Positions 1 to 7,762 of a stretch of 64,000 nucleotides of DNA are shown one piece after another. The position numbers and the translations under genes were made by a program. Position 1 is the stretch's first letter, and each line of letters starts with the position of its first letter. The notes below the pieces were generated by a model. It did not search any database, was not told the DNA's origin, and worked only from the letters and a program-made list of their open reading frames with translations. Source of the stretch: Saccharothrix sp. NRRL B-16314 (GTDB lineage Bacteria > Actinomycetota > Actinomycetes > Mycobacteriales > Pseudonocardiaceae). The stretch covers positions 62,001-126,000 of the forward strand of contig NZ_JNXC01000011.1 of assembly GCF_000716595.1 (NCBI RefSeq), read 5' to 3'.

Positions 1-228
1 GGGCTGGTCGCGTACCGGCTCGACCGCCCTCCGCTGCCCGACGACCACCCACCGCCGCCGCCGCTCGACCACCGCCCCGGCCCGTCGGTCGCCCGCGCGC
101 CCACCGAGGCCGACCTGGCGGCCATGCGCGCCGAGGCGGCGGACCCGAGGCCGGTCCGGTTCTTCCGCCGCGGCCAACGCCTGCCGCCTCCGACCAGCCG
201 TTTCACCCTCCGGCGACGGCTCCCCTGA
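1..228 (+). CDS. C-terminal part of an unknown protein (cut by window edge)
   Basis: An open frame enters from the left edge and stops at TGA 226-228. The 75 visible residues are proline- and arginine-rich (PPLPDDHPPPPPLDHRP, then RFFRRGQRLPPP) and end in a basic tail. Codon use is strongly G/C in third positions, like the neighbours. No domain is recognisable and nothing can be said about function. It reads toward the ECF-type promoter of the next gene, from which it is separated by about 40 bases. Confidence 0.45.
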   Translation, partial: GLVAYRLDRPPLPDDHPPPPPLDHRPGPSVARAPTEADLAAMRAEAADPRPVRFFRRGQRLPPPTSRFTLRRRLP

Positions 229-268
229 AAACTTCCCCGAAGAACTTCCCCGGAAAATCCGGCGGACG

Positions 269-294
269 TGTCGATCCAGCGGGGCCCCGTTCGA
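269..294 (+). promoter_or_regulatory. ECF42-type promoter before the DoxX gene
   Basis: TGTCGA (269-274) is followed after 17 bases by CGA (292-294) in the context CCGTTCGACG. The same arrangement occurs before the DGPF gene at 1810. ECF42 sigma factors of Streptomyces are reported to use a TGTCGA -35 and a CGA/TC -10, and an ECF42-type sigma gene lies at 2388. A-rich bases (GGAAAA) sit just upstream of both copies. The assignment to this sigma factor is inference. Confidence 0.65.
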
Positions 295-329
295 CGCAGT
301 GGTAAGACCACCGAGAAGGGGAGCCCGAG

Positions 330-809
330 ATGACCACCACCGACACCCGCCGCGCCGCCGCCACCACCGTCGACACCACCACCAAGCGCAACGACCTGGT
401 CCTCGCCGCTTTCCGCGTCGTCGTGTCGTTCCTGTTCGGGTGCCACGGCCTGATGGGCCTCGGCTTCCTGGGCGGCATCGACGGGCAGGGCACCGCGGTC
501 CCCTTCGGCTCGTGGCCGGGCTGGTACGGCAGCGTCATCGAGCTGGTCGGGGCGGTCCTGGTGCTGGTCGGCCTGGCCGCACGGCCGGCGGCGTTCGTGC
601 TCTCCGGCGTGATGGCCTACGCGTACTTCACCGTGCACCAGCCCGAGGCGCTGCTCCCCGTGCACAACATGGGCGAGCTGGCCGCCGTCTACAGCTGGGT
701 GTTCCTGCTGCTGGCCGCGTTCGGCCCCGGCGCCTTCACGGTCCAGCGCGCGCTGACCGGCCGGCGCGCGTCGACGGGCCGCGCCGCCCGCGAGCACGCC
801 GACCGGTGA
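330..809 (+). CDS. DoxX family membrane protein
   Basis: A 159-residue integral membrane protein of the DoxX/MauE-like family. After a Thr/Ala-rich cytoplasmic start there are about four hydrophobic segments (near residues 24-46, 68-90, 92-108 and 115-135). The family is often tied to redox or thiol stress; a mycobacterial DoxX works in a membrane oxidoreductase complex with SodA and SseA. Start ATG 330 is preceded by GAAGGGGAG at good spacing. A candidate ECF42 promoter lies at 269-294, so the gene is probably co-regulated with the DGPF/sigma module at 1893-3629. A strong hairpin at 833-869 ends the transcript. Function beyond family membership is unknown. Confidence 0.85.
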   Translation: MTTTDTRRAAATTVDTTTKRNDLVLAAFRVVVSFLFGCHGLMGLGFLGGIDGQGTAVPFGSWPGWYGSVIELVGAVLVLVGLAARPAAFVLSGVMAYAYFTVHQPEALLPVHNMGELAAVYSWVFLLLAAFGPGAFTVQRALTGRRASTGRAAREHADR

Positions 810-832
810 CCACGCCGAAACCGGGACGACTT

Positions 833-869
833 CCGATGGCGCGCCTCCACCAGGGAGGTGCGCCATCGG
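833..869 (+). terminator. Hairpin terminator after the DoxX gene
   Basis: CCGATGGCGCGCCTCC (833-848) pairs with GGAGGTGCGCCATCGG (854-869) with one G-U wobble and a five-base loop. There is no T-tract, which is common in high-GC actinobacteria. It lies between the DoxX and SDR genes, so the SDR gene probably has its own promoter. Confidence 0.7.
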
Positions 870-918
870 CGTGTCCGGGCACGTGTTCAGCCGCCGGCGC
901 AGTGGGCACCCTCCCGGC

Positions 919-1758
919 ATGGTGGAGCCCCCAGTCCGGTACCCAGGCCTGACCGACGACGTCCGACCCACCCCCGACCACGGTGAAGCGACCTACCGCG
1001 GCACGGGGCGACTGATCGACAAGAAAGCCGTCATCACCGGCGGCGACTCGGGCATCGGCCGGGCCGTCGCCCTCGCCTTCGCCCGTGAAGGCGCGGACGT
1101 GCTCATCTCCTACCTCGAAGCCGAGGAGAAGGACGCCCGCGACACCGCCCGGCTGATCGAGGACGCGGGCCGCACCGCCGTCACCGTGCCCGGCGACCTG
1201 GTGGAGGAGTCCCGGTGCTCGGACGTCGTGGCCCGCGCGGTCGAGGAGTTCGGCCGCGTCGACGTCCTGGTCAGCAACGCGGCCTACCAGATGGCGCAGG
1301 ACGGCGGCCTGCTCGACATCACCACCGAGCAGTTCGACCGCGTCATGAAGACGAACGTGTACGCGATGTTCTGGCTGTGCAAGGCGGCCGTCCCGCACAT
1401 GCCCGAGGGCTCCTCGATCATCACCACGTCGTCCATCCAGGGCTTCCAGCCCTCGTACCAGCTCCTCGACTACGCCACCACCAAGGCCGCGATCGTGAAC
1501 TTCACCAAGGGCCTGGCGCAGAACCTGGTCGACCGGAAGATCCGGGTGAACTCGGTCGCGCCCGGTCCCGTGTGGACACCGCTCATCCCGGCCACCATGC
1601 CGCCGGAGAAGGTGGAGGACTTCGGCGAGCAGTCGCCGATGGGCCGCGCCGGGCAGCCCGCCGAGCTGGCGCCGCTCTACGTCTTCCTCGCCTCGTCCGA
1701 TTCCAGCTACATCACCGGCGAGGTCATCGGCGTCACCGGCGGCTCCCCCATCACCTGA
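919..1758 (+). CDS. SDR family oxidoreductase
   Basis: A 279-residue short-chain dehydrogenase. The NAD(P) motif TGGDSGIGRA is near residues 40-49, the NAG-equivalent SNAAY near 119-123, and the active site is Ser171/172 with YATTK (Tyr185, Lys189). The TGGDSGIGRAVALAFAREGA block is typical of the stress-related glucose/ribitol dehydrogenase-like SDR subgroup that carries a 30-40 residue N-terminal extension. ATG 919 keeps that extension (MVEPPVRYPG); a GTG at 871 would add 16 residues but falls directly behind the terminator hairpin. The Shine-Dalgarno signal is weak for either start. Substrate is unknown; its position inside the ECF42 module suggests an oxidative or general stress role. Confidence 0.85.
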   Translation: MVEPPVRYPGLTDDVRPTPDHGEATYRGTGRLIDKKAVITGGDSGIGRAVALAFAREGADVLISYLEAEEKDARDTARLIEDAGRTAVTVPGDLVEESRCSDVVARAVEEFGRVDVLVSNAAYQMAQDGGLLDITTEQFDRVMKTNVYAMFWLCKAAVPHMPEGSSIITTSSIQGFQPSYQLLDYATTKAAIVNFTKGLAQNLVDRKIRVNSVAPGPVWTPLIPATMPPEKVEDFGEQSPMGRAGQPAELAPLYVFLASSDSSYITGEVIGVTGGSPIT

Positions 1759-1809
1759 AACCGCTGGTCGACGGCCTGCGGAAAAATCTCGGAGAAAAGC
1801 CGGCCCGCG

Positions 1810-1837
1810 TGTCGATCCGCGTACCCCTCCGTTCGTC
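1810..1837 (+). promoter_or_regulatory. ECF42-type promoter before the DGPF gene
   Basis: TGTCGA (1810-1815), an 18-base spacer, then CGTC (1834-1837) in the context CCGTTCGTCG. Aligned on TGTCGATCC and CCGTTCG it matches the promoter at 269 with a one-base spacer difference, and both have an A-rich patch upstream. It should drive the DGPF gene at 1893 and possibly the sigma gene behind it. Confidence 0.65.
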
Positions 1838-1892
1838 GCGTCAGTACGGGCCACGATGGACCGGCCACGACGAACCGACAGGGAGTACCGAG

Positions 1893-2321
1893 ATGCGTTT
1901 CATGGTGATCGTGAAGGCCAACGAGGACAGCGAGGCCGGTGTCCAGCCGAGCGAGGAGATGCTCAAGCAGATGGGCGCCTTCAACGAGGAGCTGGTGAAG
2001 GCCGGCGTGATGCTCGCGGGCGAGGGCCTGCACCCCAGCTCCAAGGGCGCGCGCGTCCACTTCTCCGGTGACAAGCGGACGGTCGTCGACGGCCCGTTCA
2101 CCGAGACCAAGGAGCTCATCGCGGGCTTCTGGCTGCTGGAGGTCAAGTCGCTGGAGGAGGCCGTCGAATGGGTGAAGCGGGTGCCGAACCCGACCGGCGA
2201 GGAGTCCCAGATCGAGATCCGGCAGGTCTTCACGGAGGACGACTTCGTGAACGCGTCGGAGGAGATGAAGGAGCGCGAGCGTCAGCTGCGCGCCGAGACC
2301 GAGGCCCGCGCCAACGGCTGA
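1893..2321 (+). CDS. DGPF/YCII-related domain protein
   Basis: A 142-residue protein of the YCII-related/DGPF family: starts MRFMVIVKAN, has the name-giving VDGPFTETKE motif at residues 65-74 and ends in a charged helix. DGPF genes are the characteristic neighbours and targets of ECF42 sigma factors; the biochemical function is unknown (YciI-like folds carry an active-site His/Asp pair). ATG 1893 follows GGGAG at 1881-1885. The gene sits 63 bases upstream of the sigma gene on the same strand and has an ECF42-type promoter at 1810, which supports a self-amplifying sigma/DGPF circuit. Confidence 0.88.
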   Translation: MRFMVIVKANEDSEAGVQPSEEMLKQMGAFNEELVKAGVMLAGEGLHPSSKGARVHFSGDKRTVVDGPFTETKELIAGFWLLEVKSLEEAVEWVKRVPNPTGEESQIEIRQVFTEDDFVNASEEMKERERQLRAETEARANG

Positions 2322-2353
2322 GGGCTCCGGGGGGAGCCGTTCCCGCTTGCCGA

Positions 2354-2404
2354 CGCGCATCGGTAGCTGGTCTGATGCCAGACCGTGATGGCTACCGATG
2401 CGCG
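2354..2404 (+). promoter_or_regulatory. Nested inverted repeat enclosing the sigma start codons
   Basis: A perfect 14-base inverted repeat, CGCGCATCGGTAGC (2354-2367) and its complement (2391-2404), encloses a second hairpin GGTCTG-ATGC-CAGACC (2369-2384). The overlapping GTG/ATG starts of the sigma gene (2385-2390) lie between the inner and outer right arms. In RNA the two stems could stack and hold the start codons in a bulge; in DNA the outer repeat could be an operator. The right arm is coding (residues 2-6), so the left arm may have been selected to match it. Confidence 0.6.
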
Positions 2405-3629
2405 GCGTGCGGTCGAAGCGGTGTGGCGGATCGAGTCCGCCCGCCTGATCGCCGGGCTCGCGCGAATGGTGCGGGACGTCGGGCTGGCCGAGGAGCTGGC
2501 CCAGGACGCGATGGTCAGCGCGCTGGAGCAGTGGCCTGAGCACGGCATCCCGCGCAACCCCGGCGCGTGGCTGATGACCGCCGCGAAGAACCGGGCCGTC
2601 GACCTGATCCGCCGCAGGCAGAACTACCAGCGCAAGCTGGAGGAGATCGGCCGCGACACCGGGGGCGACCACGTGCCGGACGCCGCCGACCGGGTCGGTG
2701 AGATCGACGACGACCTGCTGCGGCTGGTGTTCACCGCGTGCCACCCGGTGCTGTCCACCGAGGCGCAGGTGGCGTTGACGCTGCGCATGCTGGGCGGGCT
2801 GACCACCGACGAGATCGCGCGCGCGTTCCTGGTTCCCGAGCCGACCGTGGCGCAGCGGATCGTGCGGGCGAAGAAGGCGCTGGCCAAGGCCGGTGTGCCG
2901 TTCGAGGTGCCGGCGGAGGACGAGCGGGACGCCCGGCTGTCGTCCGTGCTCGGCGTGATCTACCTGATCTTCAACGAGGGCTACTCGGCCACCGCGGGCG
3001 ACGACTGGATGCGTCCGGCGCTGTGCGAGGACGCGCTCCGGCTGGCCCGCGTGCTGGCCGGCCTGATGCCGCGCGAACCCGAGGTGCACGGGCTGGTGGC
3101 GCTGCTGGAGATCCAGGCGTCCCGGGCGAAGGCCCGGGTCGGGCCGGGCGGCGAGCCCGTGCTGCTGCTGGAGCAGAACCGGGCGCGCTGGGACCAGCTG
3201 CTGATCCGCCGCGGCCTGGCGGCGTTGGCGAAGGCCGAGTCGTTGGGCGGCGCGGGCGGCCCTTACGCGGTGCAGGCGGCGATCGTCGCGTGCCACGCGC
3301 GTGCCCGCGTGCCGGAGGACACCGACTGGACCAAAATCGCCGGCCTGTACGAGGCGCTGTCGCTGGTCGCGCCGTCCCCGATCGTGGAGCTGAACCACGC
3401 GGTGGCGATCGGGATGGCGTTCGGGCCGGAGGTCGGGCTGGAACTGGTGGACGAGCTGGTGCGCGAGCCCGCGCTGAAGGGGTACCACCTGCTGCCGAGC
3501 GTGCGCGGCGACCTGCTGGCCAAGCTGGGTCGGCACGCCGAGGCGCGGGTGGAGTTCGAGCGGGCGGCCGGGCTCACCCGCAACGAACGGGAGCGCAAGC
3601 TGCTGCTCGACCGGGCCGCCGCCTGCTAG
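2388..3629 (+). CDS. ECF42-type RNA polymerase sigma factor with C-terminal extension
   Basis: A sigma factor of about 413 residues: region 2 near residues 15-85 (LAEELAQDAMVSALEQW, then NRAVDLIRRR), a short linker, region 4 helix-turn-helix near 132-165 (LGGLTTDEIARAFLVPEPTV), and a TPR-like extension of about 230 residues (SSVLGVIYLIFNEGYSAT onward). This extension plus DGPF neighbours defines the ECF42 group, which has no classical anti-sigma factor and where the extension is needed for activity. The start is ATG 2388 or the adjoining GTG 2385; both lie inside the nested inverted repeat and have only a weak ribosome site. The stop TAG 3627-3629 shares CTAG with the stop of the convergent SRPBCC gene. 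Confidence 0.92.
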   Translation: MATDARRAVEAVWRIESARLIAGLARMVRDVGLAEELAQDAMVSALEQWPEHGIPRNPGAWLMTAAKNRAVDLIRRRQNYQRKLEEIGRDTGGDHVPDAADRVGEIDDDLLRLVFTACHPVLSTEAQVALTLRMLGGLTTDEIARAFLVPEPTVAQRIVRAKKALAKAGVPFEVPAEDERDARLSSVLGVIYLIFNEGYSATAGDDWMRPALCEDALRLARVLAGLMPREPEVHGLVALLEIQASRAKARVGPGGEPVLLLEQNRARWDQLLIRRGLAALAKAESLGGAGGPYAVQAAIVACHARARVPEDTDWTKIAGLYEALSLVAPSPIVELNHAVAIGMAFGPEVGLELVDELVREPALKGYHLLPSVRGDLLAKLGRHAEARVEFERAAGLTRNERERKLLLDRAAAC

Positions 3630-4084
3630 GAGCGCGCCGGGTCGAGCACGCGAGCGAGCTTGTCGAGGAGTTCGACGGTGCCCTGTTCGCGGTACTGGAC
3701 CTTGTCGTGCCCGTCGAGGAACGCGCCGGACTCGGTGTAGACGAGCCGCGTGCCGTGGCCGGCGGGCTCGAACTCGACCGTCGCCACGGACACCGAGATG
3801 CGGGTGTCGTCCATGTGCATCTCGTAGGTCGTGACGATCCGCTCGTCCGGCACGATGTCCTGGTAGCGGGCCGCGTAGTGGAACTCCTTGCCGCCCGGCT
3901 GCCCGCCGCTGACCCGCTCCTCGCCGCCGACGCGGAAGTCCTGCTCCAGCGGCTTGCTCACCCACTCGTCCTGGCCGACGAACCAGCGCGCCTTCGCCTC
4001 GGGCGTCGACCAGGCCGCGAAGACCTTGGCGGGCGGTGCGTCGTAGGTGCGCTCCAACGTGAACGTCGCGTGTTCCACGGTCAT
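3626..4084 (-). CDS. SRPBCC (AHSA1-like) domain protein
   Basis: A 152-residue START/AHSA1-type protein: TFTLERTYDAPPAKVFAAWS at the start, a WFVGQDEW segment, and a C-terminal helix (DGHDKVQYREQGTVELLDKL). The fold binds hydrophobic ligands; despite the Hsp90-activator name, stand-alone bacterial members have no proven chaperone role. The GCTCCTT stretch at 4088-4094 reads as a ribosome site on the minus strand. The ATG overlaps the stop of the upstream ArsR gene by 4 bases (4081-4084), the usual ArsR-SRPBCC two-gene operon. Ligand unknown. Confidence 0.88.
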   Translation of the reverse strand: MTVEHATFTLERTYDAPPAKVFAAWSTPEAKARWFVGQDEWVSKPLEQDFRVGGEERVSGGQPGGKEFHYAARYQDIVPDERIVTTYEMHMDDTRISVSVATVEFEPAGHGTRLVYTESGAFLDGHDKVQYREQGTVELLDKLARVLDPARS

Positions 4085-4377
4085 GGCTGCTCCTTGAGGT
4101 AGTCGTCGAGCCGGTCGAGCCGGCGTTCCCAGGTCGTGCGGCGCTCGGTGATCCACTGCTCGGCCTGGCGCAGGGCCGTCGGCACGATGTGGCACGTCCG
4201 CACCCGTCCGACCTTCTCGCTCCGCACCAGGCCACTGGCCTCCAGCACCTGGAGGTGCTGCACCACGGCCGGGAGTGACATCTCCAACGGCTCGGCCAGC
4301 TCGCTGACCGACGCGGGGCCCAGGGTCAACCGCTCGACCATGGTCCGCCGACTCGGATCGGCGAGCGCGTGGAACAT
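4081..4377 (-). CDS. ArsR family transcriptional regulator
   Basis: A 98-residue winged-helix regulator: MFHALADPSRRTMVERL, SVSELAEPLEMSLPAVVQHL as the recognition helix region, then RTCHIVPTALRQAEQWI. There is no metal-binding CxC, as expected for ArsR proteins partnered with SRPBCC proteins. I place the start at ATG 4377 because AAGAAGG lies about 10 bases upstream; a GTG at 4389 would add four residues but has no usable spacing. An inverted repeat (TTAAG-N6-CTTAA) overlaps the start region and could serve autorepression. Confidence 0.88.
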   Translation of the reverse strand: MFHALADPSRRTMVERLTLGPASVSELAEPLEMSLPAVVQHLQVLEASGLVRSEKVGRVRTCHIVPTALRQAEQWITERRTTWERRLDRLDDYLKEQP

Positions 4378-4381
4378 TTGG

Positions 4382-4397
4382 TTAAGCACCTTCTTAA
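4382..4397. promoter_or_regulatory. Candidate ArsR operator
   Basis: TTAAG (4382-4386), six bases, CTTAA (4393-4397): an A/T-rich inverted repeat in a very G/C-rich region, right at the translation start of the ArsR gene. Position and symmetry fit autoregulation by the ArsR protein. No binding data can be read from sequence. Confidence 0.45.
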
Positions 4398-4553
4398 GTA
4401 TCCGCGCCCACGCCGGGTTGTCAACCGGGGCCGACAGGTCCGCCGCGACGCCGGACCGGGTCCTGCGGGTGAAAACCCGCTCGGCACGCGGACAGGGCGC
4501 GGGTACCGTCCGGGACCGGTCGACGGGTGATCAGGATCGGGGAGGTGGAGTCG

Positions 4554-4931
4554 GTGGCGCGCAAGACCCCGCAGGAGAAGAAGCGGCTGAGCTACGCCAA
4601 GGACTGCCGCAACGCGTACGGGGAGAACGACAAGAGCTCGCGCAAGAACATCCCGCGCAGCAGGCAGCGCGCGCACCGGGCCGACCGGCGGCGTGCCGAC
4701 CAGGCCCTGCGCGCGGCGGTGGGCCCGGCGGACGAGGTGCGCGCCGACGGCGCCGAGCAGGCCGTCCGGACGCTGCGGCCCGCGTGGTTCCGGAAGTGCC
4801 CCGACGCGCCGCTGGGCGAGGTCGTGGAGAGCCGGTTGCGGCGGCGTGCGGCGTGCGGCATGGGCCAGGAAGCGCGGTCCGAGGCCCGTCTGGGGCGGCT
4901 GCACCGGCACCGGCGCCCGCTCCGCGCCTGA
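4554..4931 (+). CDS. Conserved hypothetical basic protein
   Basis: A 125-residue arginine-rich protein starting VARKTPQEKKRLSYAKDCRN and continuing YGENDKSSRKNIPRSRQRAH. This N-terminal block recurs in small hypothetical proteins of actinobacteria; no function is known to me. The strongly basic, helix-rich composition would suit nucleic-acid binding but that is a guess. GTG 4554 is preceded by GGAGG at 4541-4545; an ATG further upstream (4527) lacks a ribosome site. It is followed by an MFS transporter gene 78 bases downstream. Confidence 0.6.
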   Translation: MARKTPQEKKRLSYAKDCRNAYGENDKSSRKNIPRSRQRAHRADRRRADQALRAAVGPADEVRADGAEQAVRTLRPAWFRKCPDAPLGEVVESRLRRRAACGMGQEARSEARLGRLHRHRRPLRA

Positions 4932-5009
4932 CCGGAGGCGCACCCCGACGGGCAGCCGCTCGACCGGTGCGCACCCGGATCTGGGAAGGTGGATCACGGG
5001 GGGCACCGC

Positions 5010-6233
5010 ATGAGCGACCGCGCGATCGAACTGTCACGCCACGGGGACTTCGTCCGCTTCTGGACCGCCGGCACGGTGTCCCTCGCGGGCACCCACGTCA
5101 CCACGCTGGCGCTGCAGACCGTGGCCATCCTGACGCTGGGAGCGTCACTCACCGAAACGGGCGTGCTCGCGGCGTCCCGCTGGCTGCCCTACCTCTTGTT
5201 CGGCCTGGTCGCGGGGGTCGTGGTGGACCGCCGCCGCAGGCTGCCGATGCTCATCGGCACGGACCTCGCCCGCGCCGTCGTGCTCGCGCTGATCCCGCTG
5301 ACGGCCTTCACCGGCACCCTGACCCTGCCGCTGCTGTTCGCCCTGGTGGCGGTCTTCGGGACGTTGTCCCTCTTCCACGACGCGGCGCACCAGTCGTTCC
5401 TGCCCCTGCTCGTGCCCACCGCACGGCTCACCGAGGCCAACGCCCGGCTGGAGCAGTCCGGAGCGGTCGCACAGGGCTTGGGCCCGCTCGTCGGCGGCGC
5501 ACTGGTCAAGCTGATCGGCGGGCCGCTCGCGATCCTGGTCGACGCCGTCTCCTACCTCGTCTCCGGCCTGGTGCTGGCCACCGTCCGCACGCGCGAACAG
5601 CTGCCCGAGGCGCCGAAGCGGGACCTGCGCGCCGAGATGCGGGAAGGGCTCCGGTGGGTCTACGGCCACGAGGTGTTGCGGCCACTCGCCCTCGCCTCGC
5701 ACACCTGGTTCTTGTTCACCGCGATGGTCACACCCGTCTTCTCCTTCCTGATGCTCAACGAACTCGGCTTCGACGCGCTCGACCTGGGCATCACGTACGC
5801 CATCGGCGGGGTCGGCGGAGTGCTCGGCGCGTCGGTGTCCAGCCACGCGGGACGGCGGTTCGGCGTCGGCCCGGTGATCGTGGCCGCCCGCTGGCTGACC
5901 CCGGTGGCCTACGCGCTGGTCCCGTTCGCCACGGCGAGCGCCACCGGGTTCACCCTGCTGTGCGCGGCGCAGTTCCTGTTCTGGCTGTCGGCCACCTTGG
6001 ACGGCGCGGTGGAGATGGGCTACCGGCAGACCATCACGCCGGCCCGGCTCCTGGGCCGGACGAGCGCCACCATGCGGTCGGTCAACCGGGCCTCGCTCAT
6101 GGCCGGCGCGCTGGCGGGCGGCGTCCTCGCCGAGTGGCTCGGCATCGGGACCGCGCTGTGGATCGCGGTGGTCGGCCTGGTCGGGCAGGCCGTCGGCATG
6201 ACGTTCTCCGCCGTCCGCCACGCCCGTCTCTGA
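5010..6233 (+). CDS. MFS transporter (EntS/MFS_3-like exporter)
   Basis: A 407-residue permease with about 12 membrane segments. DFVRFWTAGTVSLAGTHVTT at the start, VVVDRRRRLPML in the loop between helices 2 and 3, and QSFLPLLVPTARLTEANARL after helix 4 are characteristic of the MFS_3 group (enterobactin exporter EntS-like), where the QSxxP-LV-L-AN block is conserved. It is probably a proton-driven exporter of a small molecule; the substrate cannot be inferred. ATG 5010 follows a GGGGGG run. It does not lie beside a siderophore gene cluster in this window. The convergent AraC regulator ends 33 bases beyond it. Confidence 0.85.
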   Translation: MSDRAIELSRHGDFVRFWTAGTVSLAGTHVTTLALQTVAILTLGASLTETGVLAASRWLPYLLFGLVAGVVVDRRRRLPMLIGTDLARAVVLALIPLTAFTGTLTLPLLFALVAVFGTLSLFHDAAHQSFLPLLVPTARLTEANARLEQSGAVAQGLGPLVGGALVKLIGGPLAILVDAVSYLVSGLVLATVRTREQLPEAPKRDLRAEMREGLRWVYGHEVLRPLALASHTWFLFTAMVTPVFSFLMLNELGFDALDLGITYAIGGVGGVLGASVSSHAGRRFGVGPVIVAARWLTPVAYALVPFATASATGFTLLCAAQFLFWLSATLDGAVEMGYRQTITPARLLGRTSATMRSVNRASLMAGALAGGVLAEWLGIGTALWIAVVGLVGQAVGMTFSAVRHARL

Positions 6234-6266
6234 CCTCGGCCCGCGACCCCTGGCAGGACGCGCTCC

Positions 6267-6938
6267 CTAGCAGGACGTCGCGGCCGGCAGCTTCCCCGCC
6301 ACGTACGCACCGGGCGGCACGCCCATCGTGGCGCGGAACTCCGAGGTCAGGTGGGCCTGGTCGTAGTAGCCGAGCTCGGCGGCCAGCCGCGCCCACTCGC
6401 CGCGCCTGCCCCGCGCCACCACCCGCCGCACCCGGTCCACCCGGGCGAACTGCTTGGGCGACAACCCGACCGCCCTGGTGAACAACGTCCGCAGGTGCCG
6501 CTCGCTGACGTCCAGCGCCCGCGCCGTGTCCGCGACGCCGTGCGTCCGCAGCAGCCGCGCCGCCGCGTGCACCAGGTCCGACCGCGCCGGATCGGCCGAC
6601 GCGAGCCGGCCCAGCAGCACGGACGTCAGCTCGACCTCGTCGGCCACCGACCGGCCCCACACCTCGCTCAGCGGCACGACCCGGCCGGCCAGCGCGTCCA
6701 CCGGCACGTCCAGCACGGCCTGCGCCCGCCCCGGCGTCAGCCGCACGACGGTCCGCTCCGCCGACCGCCACCGGTAGTACCGGGCGCGGTCCTGTGGCCC
6801 GACGACCACCGCGCCCTTGCTCTCCGTGCACATCACCAACGTGGTGGCCGTGTCCGGTTCGAGGACGTACGTGTCCCCCTCGAACGACTGGCTGCCGATC
6901 GCGCTGACCCAGGGCCGCAGACGCTGTTCCACGTCCAC
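6267..6938 (-). CDS. AraC family transcriptional regulator
   Basis: A regulator of about 223 residues. The N-terminal half (EQRLRPWVSAIGSQSFEGDT) is a short AraC-type sensor; the C-terminal half carries the double helix-turn-helix (DTARALDVSERHLRTLFTRA near 145-165, then LAAELGYYDQAHLTSEFRAT). The start is uncertain: GTG 6938 is the most upstream codon that does not invade the divergent gene, and GTG 6932 is the next candidate; no convincing Shine-Dalgarno sequence is present. It is transcribed divergently from an NAD(P)-binding gene 54 bases away, which is a likely target. Confidence 0.82.
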   Translation of the reverse strand: MDVEQRLRPWVSAIGSQSFEGDTYVLEPDTATTLVMCTESKGAVVVGPQDRARYYRWRSAERTVVRLTPGRAQAVLDVPVDALAGRVVPLSEVWGRSVADEVELTSVLLGRLASADPARSDLVHAAARLLRTHGVADTARALDVSERHLRTLFTRAVGLSPKQFARVDRVRRVVARGRRGEWARLAAELGYYDQAHLTSEFRATMGVPPGAYVAGKLPAATSC

Positions 6939-6992
6939 GACAACCGCCGAAACTTCCAAGACCTTCCCGACCCGGCGAACCAGACTCGTCGC

Positions 6993-7757
6993 ATGTTCCT
7001 GATCACGGGTGCCACCGGCACCGTCGGCCGCGAAGTAGTCCGCCTCCTCACCGACCGCGAGGTCCGTTTCCGCGCCATGTCGCGCACGCCCACCGGCGAC
7101 CAGGTCCACGGCGACCACACCGATCCGGCGTCCCTGGACCGGGCCGTCGAGGGCGTGGACGCAGTGTTCCTGCTCGGTCCGGGCACCCCGGACGTGGCCG
7201 CCTACGACCTGGCCGTGCTCGACGCCGCGAAGCGCGCGGGCGTGGGCAAGGTGGTGAAGCTGTCCGCCATCCCGGTCGGCCCGGTCGCCGAGTGGCACCG
7301 CCCCGGCGAGGAGGCGACCCGCGCGTTCGCGTCGTGGACGTTGTTGCGGCCCACCGTGTTCGCGTCGAACTCGCTCCAGTGGGCACCGCTGATCGAGGCC
7401 GGCGAACCGGTCCCGAACCCGATGGGGCGGATCAAGCTCGGCGTCGTCGACCCGCGAGACCTGGCCGAGGTCGCGGTGGAGGCCCTGCTCGGCGACCACC
7501 ACGGCCGGTCGTACACGCTCACCGGACCGGAGCTGCTCGGCATCCCCGACCAAGCGGCCGTGCTGTCGGAAGTCCTGGGTCGCACCTTGTCCACAGTGGA
7601 CGTTCCACTGGAGACGCTGCCCGAGGCGTACGCGGAGGGCCTGCGCGCGATCCGCGCCGAGGACGTGTCGGTCCTGTCACCCGACATCGCGGACGTGCTG
7701 GGCCGACCGGCGCGCACGTACGCCACCTGGGCCCGCGAGCGCTACCCGCGGCCCTGA
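6993..7757 (+). CDS. NAD(P)-binding NmrA/SDR-a family protein
   Basis: A 254-residue atypical SDR. The dinucleotide motif ITGATGTVGREV (residues 4-15, GxxGxxG) is followed by MSRTP, typical for NADP-preferring NmrA-like/quinone-oxidoreductase-2-like proteins, and VKLSAI in place of the classical Ser/Tyr/Lys site; no YxxxK is present, so it may be a quinone reductase or redox sensor and not a classical dehydrogenase. Ribosome-site signal is weak, so the mRNA may be nearly leaderless. Divergent from the AraC gene; it ends 5 bases before the convergent LAL regulator. Confidence 0.82.
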   Translation: MFLITGATGTVGREVVRLLTDREVRFRAMSRTPTGDQVHGDHTDPASLDRAVEGVDAVFLLGPGTPDVAAYDLAVLDAAKRAGVGKVVKLSAIPVGPVAEWHRPGEEATRAFASWTLLRPTVFASNSLQWAPLIEAGEPVPNPMGRIKLGVVDPRDLAEVAVEALLGDHHGRSYTLTGPELLGIPDQAAVLSEVLGRTLSTVDVPLETLPEAYAEGLRAIRAEDVSVLSPDIADVLGRPARTYATWARERYPRP

Positions 7758-7762
7758 CCCGG

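Noticed and set aside
1707..4235. Long minus-strand frame across the DGPF and sigma genes
   Set aside because: It lies opposite two well-supported genes and shows no domain; the real minus-strand genes in this region are the SRPBCC and ArsR genes.
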